Positions 1 through 10,932 of a stretch of 64,000 nt of DNA are shown here, piece by piece. Position 1 is the first letter of the stretch. Every line of letters begins with the position of its first letter. The stretch covers positions 1,178,001 to 1,242,000 of the forward strand of contig CP071499.1 in assembly GCA_017354895.1 (NCBI GenBank), read 5' to 3'. Source of the stretch: Podospora comata. Taxonomy: Eukaryota > Ascomycota > Sordariomycetes > Sordariales > Podosporaceae. The notes beneath the pieces were generated by a model, which searched no databases, was not told the origin of the DNA, and was given only the letters and a program-made list of their open reading frames with translations. Made by a program: the position numbers and the translations under genes.

Positions 1-1
1 G

Positions 2-222
2 GACGACGTCTTTAGAGTCATCGGCCAGGCCCACTCCCTTGTCCACCAGAGCGGCATCGTGCGCGTCCAGACTAGTTTGAGGGTTGGGACGAGGTACGTC
101 TGATTACTCACAGTTCACAAAAGTGAAGGTGGTGCTAATGCGAGAATAGAACGGATAAGAAGCAGACTGCAGAGGAAAAGGTCAAACGAGTGGAGGATAT
201 TCTCGCTGCTGGGAAGGGGTAG
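2..222 (+). CDS. Thiamine-binding MTH1187/ECM15-type protein, 3' part
   Basis: The 5' end of the gene lies outside the window. The visible frame starts at base 2 and is cut by one intron (94..149, GTACGT donor, CTAAT branch, TAG acceptor), then continues from 150 to the TAG at 220..222. The spliced C-terminus contains VIGQAHSLVHQSG, then RVQTSLRVGTRTDK, then a Lys/Glu-rich final helix. The G-H-hydrophobic-G pattern followed by GTRTDK is typical of the small UPF0045/MTH1187 family (yeast ECM15/YBL001C), ferredoxin-like fold proteins that bind thiamine or related small molecules. The intron splits the Arg codon of GTRTDK, and splicing restores the motif exactly, which supports the model. The family call rests on motif memory over about 54 residues only. 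Confidence 0.72.
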
Positions 223-506
223 CGGACCACAAGTGTGGGATGTGATGGTGAAGAGAACTGTATTGTTGTTGAAATGAAGAAACGACCTCAAACACTAGCA
301 AGCCAACGATTATGGAGTAAAGTGGCTCTCTTGTATGCATTAAATGTCGACCATCATGATAAACCTCCTCTAATCTTCCCAAACAACAAAAAGGGGCTAT
401 ATGTCTCTAAGCCATGCATGCTAATGATCTGTATGATAATCCAAAGAATAACAGCAGTAAATCCCAACCCAAACGCCATCATCCATCATCCTCCCCAAAT
501 GCCCCC
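223..506. other. Shared 3' spacer between converging genes
   Basis: This spacer of 284 bases separates the stop of the ECM15-like gene (+) from the stop of the nucleoside transporter (-). It must hold both 3' UTRs and poly(A) sites. No further gene or structured RNA was recognised. Confidence 0.5.
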
Positions 507-1972
507 CTAAACCCCCGCAGCAGTAAAACTCAACAAACTCCCCACCGTCAACCCAGCAACCAAACACATGCCCATAAACCCCCCCGCCGCCTCCCTCTCC
601 CACTCACCCACCCACTCCCCCGCCGCCATCATCGCACTACTCCCCAACCACCCACTCGTCAGCCCAAAAGGAAACTGCACCGCCACCAAATAAAACAAAT
701 CACTCTTCACCACCGCTCCCCGTCCCCCAATATTACACAAGAAATACAGCGGCAAAAACAGCCACCTCCCCATCGCAATCGCAAACAGCGCCTTTGGCCT
801 GTGACGGAGCGAAAAGGGAAACATGGTCGCCACCCTCCCCGTCAAATCACCCAAGTTCCAGAAAAAAAACCCCAGGGGGATAAACGCCCCGGGAGCGTAG
901 AGCTTCCCGTCCGAATCAGCGTTGTGGACAGACAGGATCTTTGCCGTAAACACGGGGAAAAACATGGCCACAGCAAAACACATAGACACGCTGACAGACA
1001 CCCAGCGCAGTTTCCTAAACAGCGTTGACATGCTGACGTAGCGTCTGTTTGCCCTTTCGGCTTCCTCGATGGAAGTGACAGACTGGGAGAGGTCCTGCTG
1101 TTCTGCCAGCCGGCGCTCAACAATGCGGTTGTGTCTGTTTACCAGAGGCAGGAACGCCAAGAGGGTGATGCCAGAGATGATCACCGCGGTGAGGAAGTAG
1201 ATGAACGCCGCGGTGCTGCTTTCTTGGGGGCCGTCGTCCTCGGCTGTTCTCCTTGCTGGGTCGAGAGCGGGCTCGGCAGGGGAGAAGGCCAGGTAGGATA
1301 GCATCTGGGTCAATGGAGGCAGGATACCAGCTACACCCTGCCCAGCCATGATTGCCTGTGTGTACTCTGTCCTGCCGAAACTAGCGGCAAAGGCAAAGGC
1401 GCCGTTCTGCATGAGCCCGGACGCCAAGGCGGTGATGCCTACCATCACGAGGAGAAAAGCAAAGTATGCGCCGGTCGAGGCATCGAGGAAGTGGCTTGTC
1501 GAGATGGTGAGGAGAGTAAAGACTGCCACGTTGAGGAACAAGGCTGTGTTGATTCGAAATGGATAGCTCGCCGACGACTGCATGTTGGTCAAGACCAACA
1601 TGGTGACCAGATTCGTAGTCGTTGAAACGGCAAGGATGGCCGACTGGGAGGTATCCTGCATCCATGGGTCGGATACGAATCGGCTTTGAAAGTACGGCGC
1701 CGCAGCAAGAAACATGTTCCTGCATCGCACAGCATCAGATCACGAACGTCATTGTCTCAACGGTCAACAGGGGAAGCATACCACGCCCACAGCATCGCCA
1801 CGCCAATAAAGGCAAATATGGAGTACTCGATCCACGAAAACGGCGACTGCTCCTCATACACCTCGCCCTCCAGCGTTCCCGAGCGGGAGTCATCATCGTC
1901 GGAATCCGTCAACGGCGAGTACTCGTCTGGGTCGGCCTTTACAGGCGCAAACACATTCTTGAGGCGATCCAT
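507..1972 (-). CDS. Equilibrative nucleoside transporter (FUN26-like)
   Basis: Two exons, 1782..1972 and 507..1719, encode about 467 residues. The 62-nt intron 1720..1781 (GTATGC donor, GCAG acceptor) splits the Trp codon of LWAWNMFLAAAPYF, the signature of the first transmembrane segment in the SLC29/ENT family, and splicing restores it. The start is the ATG at 1972, which has A at -3; the open frame runs further upstream but only to a GTG. The N-terminus is acidic (Asp-rich, residues 10 to 35), followed by about eleven hydrophobic segments with a loop around the middle containing NRHNRIVERRL. Family members move nucleosides or nucleobases; yeast Fun26 acts in the vacuolar membrane. The subcellular site here is inferred from that homology. 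Confidence 0.85.
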
Positions 1973-2744
1973 GTTCCGTGTGTCTTGGGTTCTGTCGTCG
2001 TACCGTACCACTTCCGACTGAATCGCCGAGTCTCAGACACCTTCAAGTCAAGGAAGGGTAAGAGGAAAATAAGTCGTCCTCTCGGGGAGTTTTATCGCAA
2101 ATCGCCCTGGTGGTTCTGCCCTGCCTTGACCCCTCTGTGACCCCCACAGATACCAAGTTCCCGGAAACAAGTTGCGACTGGGCTGAAAAGGTCACCCCAC
2201 TGTCGTACTGCCCGACGAGGTTGGTTTAGTCCAGAATAGGGAGGTTGATGGAAGTCTTCTCTCGCAGGGTTGGGGGTTGGCGCGCGCGCGCGCAACAAAG
2301 GCCGTTGAGTGTTCAACGGTAGATACAACCCTTAGTGTCTGCTCGTCATGGCTTTACCTAACTCTTTCCCCGCACACGAAAACAAAACAAATCGAAAAAG
2401 CAATAGGAACTAGATGTAGATCGTCATGCGCGCGCGACTCAGAACGAAGGGCGTGGGCAGGCAGAATGGCAGAATGGTGGGATGAATGTCGGAGGGTGAT
2501 GATGACGGTGAGTGGTCAGGGTCACACGTCAGATGCGCAGGTGTCGTCGATACACCCACAAGATAAGGCTAATGGCGCAAGGGTCGTCTTGGCGTGGAAA
2601 GCCAGCTGCCGATAAGATATGAAACCAAACCGTTGGCCAATCACCGACCGACGTAGAACATGCCAAGACTCTCCCCCAGATCTTGGAAGCACACGCCAGT
2701 GGAGGTTCGAAATGTGGGAGGTGGGAATCGCGGAATCTCTATAT
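1973..2744. other. Promoter side of the nucleoside transporter gene
   Basis: This is normal-composition intergenic DNA upstream of the transporter start. It has a short (GC)n run at about 2281..2292. Open frames here lack ATG starts, codon character or recognisable motifs. No gene seen. Confidence 0.4.
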
Positions 2745-3290
2745 TTACTATGTCATGATTATATTTCTACCGTATAACATCTAGCTAGCTGGATAAAGCA
2801 GTAATAAGCATATCCTGCCACAATACTAGCTATAAGTAATTTTTATAGTAAATTGAGTTATAAAAAATACTTAAAATAAAAAACTCACTTTTTAAAAAAG
2901 TTCAGAGTACCCTGATAAAGATACTTATATATTAATAGATAATTTTTTAATTAATAAAATAATAATTTTAACAAGTAATTTTAACTATTTGTTACGGCGA
3001 TAACTCTAAACTTAGCAACAGTTACTATACGTAATATTTACTATGCATAATAACTACTACGTGCAATACCTACTATATAACCTATATTCTAGGTCTTGAA
3101 TTTTATTTATTGGAAATGATAGCCTTTAAAAATATAGCTCCATTATCTTCGCTATGTTATACATATATAGATAGGTATGAGTTTTCGCCAATTTTTAGTG
3201 TAATTGATATAGAAGTACATTATTTTATTATGTTAGATATATATACTCCACACAGTAAATTTAAAACTATTACACGGTAAATATAGAGGT
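2745..3290. repeat. AT-rich, TpA-rich island, probable RIP-mutated relic
   Basis: Composition changes sharply from roughly balanced DNA to a block dominated by A and T, with very many TA dinucleotides and few C or G, then returns to normal near 3290. No frame is open for any useful length. In Sordariomycetes this is the usual look of repeated DNA hit by repeat-induced point mutation (C to T on both strands, leaving TpA). The original element cannot be named from the sequence, and no terminal repeats or target-site duplication were found by eye. Age cannot be set beyond old enough to be fully degenerate. Confidence 0.6.
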
Positions 3291-4410
3291 CCCGGGGAAT
3301 CGTGGGATTAATTTGTCGGCCGCCCGTCCCGCTGGAGGGGAAATAGATCTTGTGAGGGCAGGGTAGATATAAACTGCCTGTTGTCTTATCATCGAGGATC
3401 GGCTGACATTTTCCTGCCTCGTGGTGTTGCTTGCTAGGAACATCCTTTCCACGTTATCTGCTCAGGTGCCCGGCTGCTTGGATGGTGCTAAAATAGAGCG
3501 AAGAATGACTGGCTCCAGCTCCTCAACCCCAAGCCATTCTATTTTTGGTATCTCGAATGTTGACGATACATGTCTTTATAGCGGCAAACACGTCCACAAA
3601 AGGCACCAAACCCTCATCTCATGTTTGATCTCTCCCCAAGGCCACCCCGACTTCACATATTAAGCCAGATATCTATCTCTCTTATCTACCAACAGTCATC
3701 TCACCATTTCAACCTTACCAAATCCAGCCATGAAGGCGACCCCATCTGCGGCCGCCCACGTGACAATCACCACCTGCGATGCAACTATGTCGTGCATCGT
3801 TTTATATCTGACTTCTCGGTCTCTTGAAGCCTCTTTTTGGGGGGGTTGGCTGACATCAGATGAACTCTGGCTATCACTGTGGCTTGACATCTCACCTCTC
3901 TTGCGTTTGTCAAACCTGACTACAAGGTAACAATATCAACATCTGGTCCTACCTTTACTCTAATTTCTCGTGTTCAACCTACTACGAAGTAACATGCTCG
4001 GAACTTTCTGTGTTTAGGGAGTATGCGTCCTCCGAAGTAGGACGTCCACCCGTCAACCTTGCATCTGTAGATTACTTCCGCAGTATTTGTACCTAGGGTG
4101 ACAGAGTCAACTACAAGCTTACCTTGTCGTATCACATTCAGGCCGAGACCGTCTCGTCTTCAGAGATCCCCAAGTTGGTCGAAAAGTCGCTACCCCAAAC
4201 CAAGCCCTCCACAGCAACGCCCAAGCCAAATGTAAACAACCACCACCTTCCCAGTCCAACCACATCACAAGAACAAAACAACCACAAGCCATCCTCTCCA
4301 TCACCCCACCCAACTGAACCAAAAGAAAAGTCGAAAACACAACCCCCCTCGACAAAAAAGAAAAAAAAAAAGAGCAAAAGCTCACCGGCCAACCTTTGTA
4401 GGGTGGCCAG
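3291..4410. other. Intergenic spacer, no gene seen
   Basis: Balanced composition returns after the AT-rich island. The longest frames are short, lack ATG starts or are compositionally odd (for example a Pro/Lys-rich frame at 4124..4392 that begins with TTG). The stretch before 4380 carries an A-rich tract. No feature can be supported. Confidence 0.4.
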
Positions 4411-4411
4411 C

Positions 4412-4530
4412 TACGAAAGCCCCTCGAGGGGCTTTACTCCGGAATCGAACTCGGGGGTTATCGGTTGCAAGTCCCCGGCCGGGGAAGGTTTAACAACAGC
4501 TCTTACACCTTGACCATTTGTCTTGACCAC
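4412..4530 (-). other. tRNA-like sequence with adjoining perfect palindrome
   Basis: On the minus strand a box resembling a pol III B box (GAGTTCGATTCC) lies about 60 nt downstream of TGGTCAAGGTGT, which resembles an A box. The T-stem does not pair well and no acceptor stem closes the structure, so this is not a functional tRNA as read. Right after the B-like box comes a perfect 20-base palindrome at 4416..4435 (centre TCGA). It could be a tRNA pseudogene, a tRNA-derived repeat, or chance. Confidence 0.22.
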
Positions 4531-4865
4531 AAGTGGCGCCCTGGTCAAGCTGTTCAATCTGCTTGTTGGAAGGAGAGAAAAGCGAACTAATATGTATACC
4601 GTGGTTGGCTTGTTCCTTCCTCTTTCTCTGTTGAGGATCAAAGACCTGCCCACATTCGACTCTCACACTTGAGACCAAGCAAAGGTAACTCACACACAGA
4701 CAATAAAAAGTAAACAAGCACGAGTAAAGAATAAAAGTCTCATAAAAATATCTACACCGCGAATCGAATATTACCCCAACCCATCCTTTTTCCCAAAAAA
4801 AACCAAAAAAAAACAATAATCCAACATCATTACAATCATAAACCCATTCCCTTTTCCTCTTCCTT

Positions 4866-7135
4866 CTACTCTGCCCCCTCATCAACAGCGAACCTCCCCA
4901 AGTATCTAAACACCCTCAACCCCTCCTCAACCCCCTTCACAACCTGCTCAACCCCCTCCCCAACAACAACACCCTCATCCTGCCCCCTACTCACCCCAAC
5001 CGTCTGCTCCAACGCCTGTCCCGCATTCTCCCCCACAGCAGCGACCGGCTTCCCCCAACGATAACTATCCACCAAGATCTGCCCTGGCCGTCCGGCAGGG
5101 AACAACGGAGAGTTCTTTCCTCCAGTCAACAACCCCTCCGCCCCATCCGTCACAACAACCGCGTCGTACCCAGTGGCATCAGCAGCAGAGTAAGTCTGAT
5201 CCACCCCCTCCTTGAGAACCTCGCCAACAACAGTGACCACAACCCCCTCCTTGCTGAGCTGCTCCTTCAACTCCCGCGCCTGAGCAAGCGACCCATCGTT
5301 GAAAGACGAGGCAAGGACGCCAACCCTCAAAGTCGCAATCGTGGGGAGGGTTCCGTTAAAGATGGAAAGCCCAGCCGTGACATTGTTATGGTAGAATGCC
5401 GGGTCCGGAGCCGGCGCCTCAAGTCCAAGAGCCACCGCAACCCGCTTCGCCACATCGTTTGACACACGGTTGATCTGCTCCAACACGTTCTTCTTCACCT
5501 GCTCGTTCTTGAGGTGAGATGCCTCAAACCGGATAGCGTTGATCAAAAACTGCTGCTCAACCCTCGTCAACGAGTTGTAAAACAACCTCGGCTGCGACCA
5601 ATGATCATCAAACGTCGGCGACAGCGCCCTGACCAGCTTCCCATCCACGATCCTGTTCGGCGCCGTAAAGAACCCCTTCCCGTGCGTCTGGTTGGCTTGG
5701 AGGGGGTACCCCCCGTTGAGAGTGTTAGGGGTATAAGGGTAAACATTCTTATGAATAAACATCTGTCCCGCCCCGTCCCGGTTGTTGTTGTGAACGGGCG
5801 AGACGGGTCTGTTGATGGGGATCTGCTCAAAGTTGGGCCCGCCCTGGTTCCGGTTGAGCTGCGTGTCAAGGTACGAAAACAAACGGCCTTGGAGAAGCGG
5901 GTCCTCGGTAAAGTCGACACCACGGACAATGTGACCAGGCTGGTACATGACCTGCTCCGTCTCGGCAAAGTAATTGGTCGGGTTCCGGTCCAGCTTCATG
6001 ATACCGAGGGGAACCAACGGGGCGAGCTCCTCGGGGATGATCTTGGTGGGGTCGAGGAGGTCAAACCCAAAGGCGAGGGCCTTTTCTTCGTCGACGATCT
6101 GGACGGACAGCTCCCACTCTGGACCGTTGCCTGACTCGATCGCGTCCCAGAGATCCTGACGGTGGAAGTCGGCGTTCTTGCCAGCGAGAACCTGGGCCTC
6201 TTCCCAGACCAGAGAAGCCTTGCCTTGCTTGGTCTTGAAGTGCCACTTGATGAGCTTGGAGTTGCCGTCGTCCGTGACGAAGCGGAAGGTGTGCACGCCG
6301 AAGCCGTCCATGTGACGATAACTGCGAGGGATGCCGTTGCCGGACATGGCCCAGAAGAGAGTGTGCATAGTGCTGGGCTGCTGGCTGAAGAAGTCCCACG
6401 CCGAATCGTGAGCGGTGGCCGCCTGGGGGACCTCATTGTCCGGGCTGGGCTTCACAGAGTGGATCAAGTCGGGGAAGCGGATGGCGTCTTGGATAAAAAA
6501 GACGGGGATGTTGTTGCCGACAATGTCAAAGTTTCCTTCGTCAGTGTAGAAGCGGGTAGCGAACCCGTGAACATCGCGAGCGGTATCAGCACTGCCGCGG
6601 GAACCAGCAACGGTCGAGAACCGGACGAAGACGGGAGTCTTCTTTCCAGCTTCACCGAGGAAGGAAGCAGCCGTGATGTTGCTCCAGTCGGCATAGCTGG
6701 TGAAGGTACCGTGAGCACCGGCACCACGAGCGTGAACAGCCCTTTCGGGAATCTGATTTCAATGTCAGCACATTACATGCTCCCCTAGCTAGACACATGA
6801 CCAAAGTCAAACAAACTCACCCGTTCATGATCAAAATGCTGAATCTTTTGCCTAAAGATCCAGTCCTCCATCAGGGTAGACCCCCTGTACCCAGCCTTGA
6901 GGCTGTTCTGGTCCTCCATCGGCCCACCAACGTCGGACGACATGTAAGCATTGCTGTCGTCAACCTCGTACTCCTCGAGGATATTCTCCGTCTGCTGGCT
7001 CGCGCCCTCGTCCCTCTTGGCAAGGTGGTAGTTGGGATCAGCAAAAGGGCATGCCGCTTTTGTCACCGCCGACATGGACCCCACGAGGGTGACCCACGTC
7101 AGCAGCCTTTTCATACTGCTGCCGCCGCCGTGCAT
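4866..7135 (-). CDS. Secreted large-subunit catalase
   Basis: Two exons (6821..7135 and 4866..6752, intron 6753..6820 with GTGAGT donor and CAG acceptor) give 733 residues, the size of large fungal catalases such as Neurospora CAT-3 and Aspergillus CatB. The enzyme turns hydrogen peroxide into water and oxygen using heme. A signal peptide follows the Met at 7114 ([20 protein letters not shown]); the first ATG at 7135 adds seven residues, and either start is possible. Catalytic residues visible: His about 112 in [11 protein letters not shown], Asn about 185 in VGNNIPVFF, and the heme-ligand Tyr about 399 in RLFSYLDTQ. From about residue 570 there is the class I glutamine amidotransferase-like C-terminal domain of large catalases ([11 protein letters not shown], then [14 protein letters not shown]). 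Probably exported and protective against external peroxide. Confidence 0.95.
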
Positions 7136-10100
7136 TGTATGTATGTAATGTCCTATATGTATGTCTCGGACTTGTCTGAGATAGAAACAACAGAAAAAAA
7201 AAAGGGGGGGGTAAGGGGGGAAGAGTGTGATACGACAGAATAAAGTTGCCCCCGGCGTCGGCTGATTCTGTGTGTGTCTTGACTGAGAAGGGATGGTTCT
7301 CCCAAAAACCAAAGAAGCTCATGACAATGACGGGGAGGCGTTACTTATATGTCGACGGACTGGCCGTTGAGGTCCTGGTCCTGCCTGCCCCACGCCCCCC
7401 GGCAAAGGGCACTGTGTGCTGATCAACATGTTTTTTTTTTGCCTCCACCACCCAACAATCTTACCTACCCCAAATCCTCCATGTCCCCCTTCCGCAAGAC
7501 TGCAACCATGAGTGACAGGGACGAGGAAGAGGTGTGTGTGTGTGTGTGAAGCTATGGCCTTTCCCGGAGAGGGAGGTTCGGCGAGTCGAACGGGCAGCTA
7601 GCCACCACTCACCCCCCATCCATGACCCATGGTTGCCGGGTAGAGAGCCACATGATCACAAGATCCGTGGGCCCATCAATGGTCCGGTCCCTTCAAATCC
7701 AAGGTTGCAAGCTCGATCACAAAATACCAACGTCCATTTTGTGACCGGGGAACCGATATTCTTGTGTAAGTGCCAGGTCCTCGTCACCTCTATCGGTCCG
7801 GGGACCCCCAGACAGCGGGGACTAGTCCAGAGGCCGAAATAGAAAAAGAATGACACCACTCCTTTCATTGGATCCTCGAACAAAAAGCGAGACTTTTCCG
7901 CCCGCGCGGGCACCACAGACAATGTGTGTGTCACCCGTGCGTGCGCGCGCACAACAACAAAGAAGTGCAAGTACCCTCTCAGAAAAAAAGGCGGGAAGCA
8001 CATACCGGGGTGGACAACAGAGAGTTGTTGTTGTTGTTCAGCAACACACACGGCCCCAATCGTCCGGACTTGGACTCCGTCCTTAGCCGGGGGTGTAGTG
8101 TATCTCGCCGAGAAAAGCTCATGCTTGTACCTTCACTGTGTGGATGTGACGCGTTGCGGGCTCATCTGATTTCCACAAGGCTGGTTGTTGTTGGGAGGTA
8201 CATACAACCAAAGTTCACACACACCGAAGGAGCCGCATCAAGGGTCCACACCGGATCATCACACAGCACCTACCTACCTACCTACCTACGCTGCCTTGCA
8301 GAACCATTCTCAGCATGATGTGAGACCAACAACAACATCAAGTAAGAAAAAGGTAGATATAAAACAACGAGATGAGCAAGCAGGACCTGCTACGGAGACG
8401 GAAGAAAAAAAGACGGTAAACCAACTGGGACCCGTATCAAGAGACTCGGGCTCCTCAACATACGTCAGCATCGACTTGCCCCCATGCCCCCCCCCCAGGC
8501 GGCATTCGAAAAGCTTTTGGGTGCTAGCCCCCGTAGAATGATCGGGGCAAAAAAACAGACTAAGCTGCCCGGGGACCTGCTTCTTGGCTGAGCGGCTCTC
8601 GTCCGATGTCGATAGCATGCGGTCAAGGCCATGCCAGCCGTTAAGATGGATGGATGTGCGGGGTAGGTATCGCACGCTTGCATGTCGAAACATGCGAACC
8701 CGTTAACAGCTTTTGGAATCAAAAACCAAGTCATCAGTCGTATTCGGAATCTATCACACACATGAAGGAATGACACTCTGAAGTCCCGTGCTGCTGGCAT
8801 CCTGCGCGGTCTGTCTCGGTACATACACTGTGCCCCCCCTCCCCCTTTCAATATGGCAGATAATATTCGTTGCAACAGAGAATCCGTGGTTGCATTGCAT
8901 ATCGAGCGGCCGAGAGTGGTCGACACTTCGAAAAGCCGGAGAGGTGTGGAGCCCGATTCGCAAGCTCAAGAACAAGCAAGGAAGCGGAACCCGCGATGAT
9001 GATCCCTGAAAGCGGTTGCTTTGTCTGCCGTTCGGTTTCCGAGCATCGGGGATCCAGAATCTGCCCACAGCTAGGGAGAGCAACGCATGACGCAGTGGAA
9101 CTGATATGGAGCTTCATCATTCCAAGATTTTATCTTTTCTCATGGTTCGAGAGCAACGAAAAAAGGCGAGGCATCTACGGCAGATGCAGGTACATCGTGA
9201 TGGGCGGTGATAGAACTTCAATGGCGTGCTCAACAAGGTAGGGATCACCCACACACGTGCCACAGTCTCAGTTAGACCCTAGCAAAGTGAGATTGACGAC
9301 GACTTGGACGGCTGGATTTGCAAGCCACACAGGAGATCGTTGGGTCGGCTGCAGATGATTCCAAACTGAGGGTATCATCATCACGGGATGCAAAGAATGC
9401 TCACCGTGCTGACACATAGCAAAAATTAACGTAAGATTCCTAACCGGAAGAGTTCCTCCAACGGTTGGTTGTCCTGGCGCTGTACACAACATGGAATATT
9501 CCGTGGTTAACCTCCCGAAAGTAGCACAATACTTGTCCGCATATGTCCAAGACCCGACTAGCTGGGGAAGCGTGGTTGCCCATTGATGGAAAATCATCAG
9601 CACATTTTACTGTGACTGCCAAGTCAAGTCCGCGCAAGAATTGTTTGTTCTACACATTGTCGTCACCTTGCGCGGAGTGAGCAAGGGGATTTTGCACTTC
9701 GGCCGATATCAGAACAGGGAGGTCGATGTAGCAGTTTTTCTTGTGCTTCCTTCCATGCGGCTTGGCAGATGTCGAGCATAATAATTCCGAAGGCTGGGCC
9801 CTTGAGAGGAGAGAGGTCGGAGGTATCGGACAGTAGCATGATGAGGGAAGGAAGGCCGATGTAGAGAGCAGGAAAAAGACACAGAAAAAGAGGTGAAGTT
9901 GAAAGAGATGATTCGACCCCTGTAGGTCAGGATGAGCTGGGCGGCTACCAACGTTGAGCTAAGCCTGATTCTGCCAAGTCGCCGGCTTGGCCACGGCAGA
10001 GCGCGAATCAATGCCGGTACAGAACCCTAACCCCGGTATTAGTCAGCGGAAATAACCTCGGAGCAACAACAACGTCACAGCAGTGAGCTGATGCCCAGAA

Positions 10101-10544
10101 TTTGTGAGAGGAACATCCTCACTCAGCAACATCTTACCAACACCAGCCCTTGCCAATCTCTGTCCAACCCGAGTCTTCCGAATTCTTTCTCTCATGGCCA
10201 TGGTTATTCCACCTCAACTTATATTTTTAACCTTGCAATCACAAATCACAAACAATGCGCCTTGCAGCATGCCACCTCTCGGCTCTTCCCTGTCATGCAA
10301 GTGACAAAAAACTGGGATGCCCACCCAGCTGGTGCCTCTCAACAACACCCTATCGACCGGCTGCTATCCGGGCCAATGGCAGTCGTCTTTTGGTTGATGA
10401 CATCCCACAACTGCCGTTTCTTCGCGCCAGAGGTAACTCTAACTGAACCGTGATGAACATCGTCTGTGTTTGTAAAAAGTAATACCTTCCTATCCTGTCC
10501 TCTTTGTCATGTCCAGTGTGTACGCTATGCTGTCTCGCTATATC

Positions 10545-10572
<28 letters not shown>
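10545..10572. repeat. (TA)n microsatellite
   Basis: About 28 bases of alternating T and A, directly after a short (TATC) stretch. It is a simple repeat with no sign of a larger element. Confidence 0.9.
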
Positions 10573-10576
<4 letters not shown>

Positions 10577-10804
10577 AAAAATGTGGGTATATCGTTTCTT
10601 GATGGTCTCAAACATGAATGTAAACGCAGCTATGCTTCCGATATCGCAACAACAAGCCCCTATTCTCCTCGCCACTGTCGCGTCCAGGTGTGTCCAATGT
10701 AGATTCCCAGTTGGGAAATGTGAGCCGGCGCCAAAACATTGATGACTCCTTCAAGCTTGTCGTCGTCTACAAGGCCTCACCGACCTCTTTGATTGCCTCT
10801 CCTG

Positions 10805-10852
10805 CTCCTCCTCCTCCTCCTCCTCCTCCTCCTCCTCCTCCTCCTCCTCCTC
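10805..10852. repeat. (CTC)16 microsatellite
   Basis: Sixteen uninterrupted CTC units about 80 bases past the haspin stop, so presumably in its 3' UTR. On the minus strand it reads GAG and would code poly-Glu, on the plus strand poly-Pro or poly-Leu, which explains several false open frames here. Confidence 0.93.
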
Positions 10853-10932
10853 ACCCCTGCTCCCCCTTTCACTCTCCTCACTCTCACTCTCTTCCTTCTT
10901 GTCCTCACCATCATCATCCGCCCCAGCACCAC

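Larger units (their letters stand above)
7136..10932. other. 3.8-kb gene-poor spacer
   Basis: This region holds the catalase promoter and leader at its left and the haspin 3' UTR at its right. It contains a (GT)n run at 7532..7548, a (CTAC)n run near 8269..8290, a (TA)n run at 10545..10572 and a (CTC)16 tract at 10805..10852. Open frames on both strands are short, overlap each other and show no family motif. No gene was recognised; a regulatory or long non-coding transcript cannot be excluded. Confidence 0.4.

Noticed and set aside
4124-4392. Pro/Lys-rich frame before the tRNA-like sequence
   Set aside because: It starts with TTG and ends in A-rich low-complexity DNA; no support as a gene.
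5514-6134. 206-codon plus-strand frame opposite catalase
   Set aside because: It is a mirror frame of a strongly codon-biased gene.
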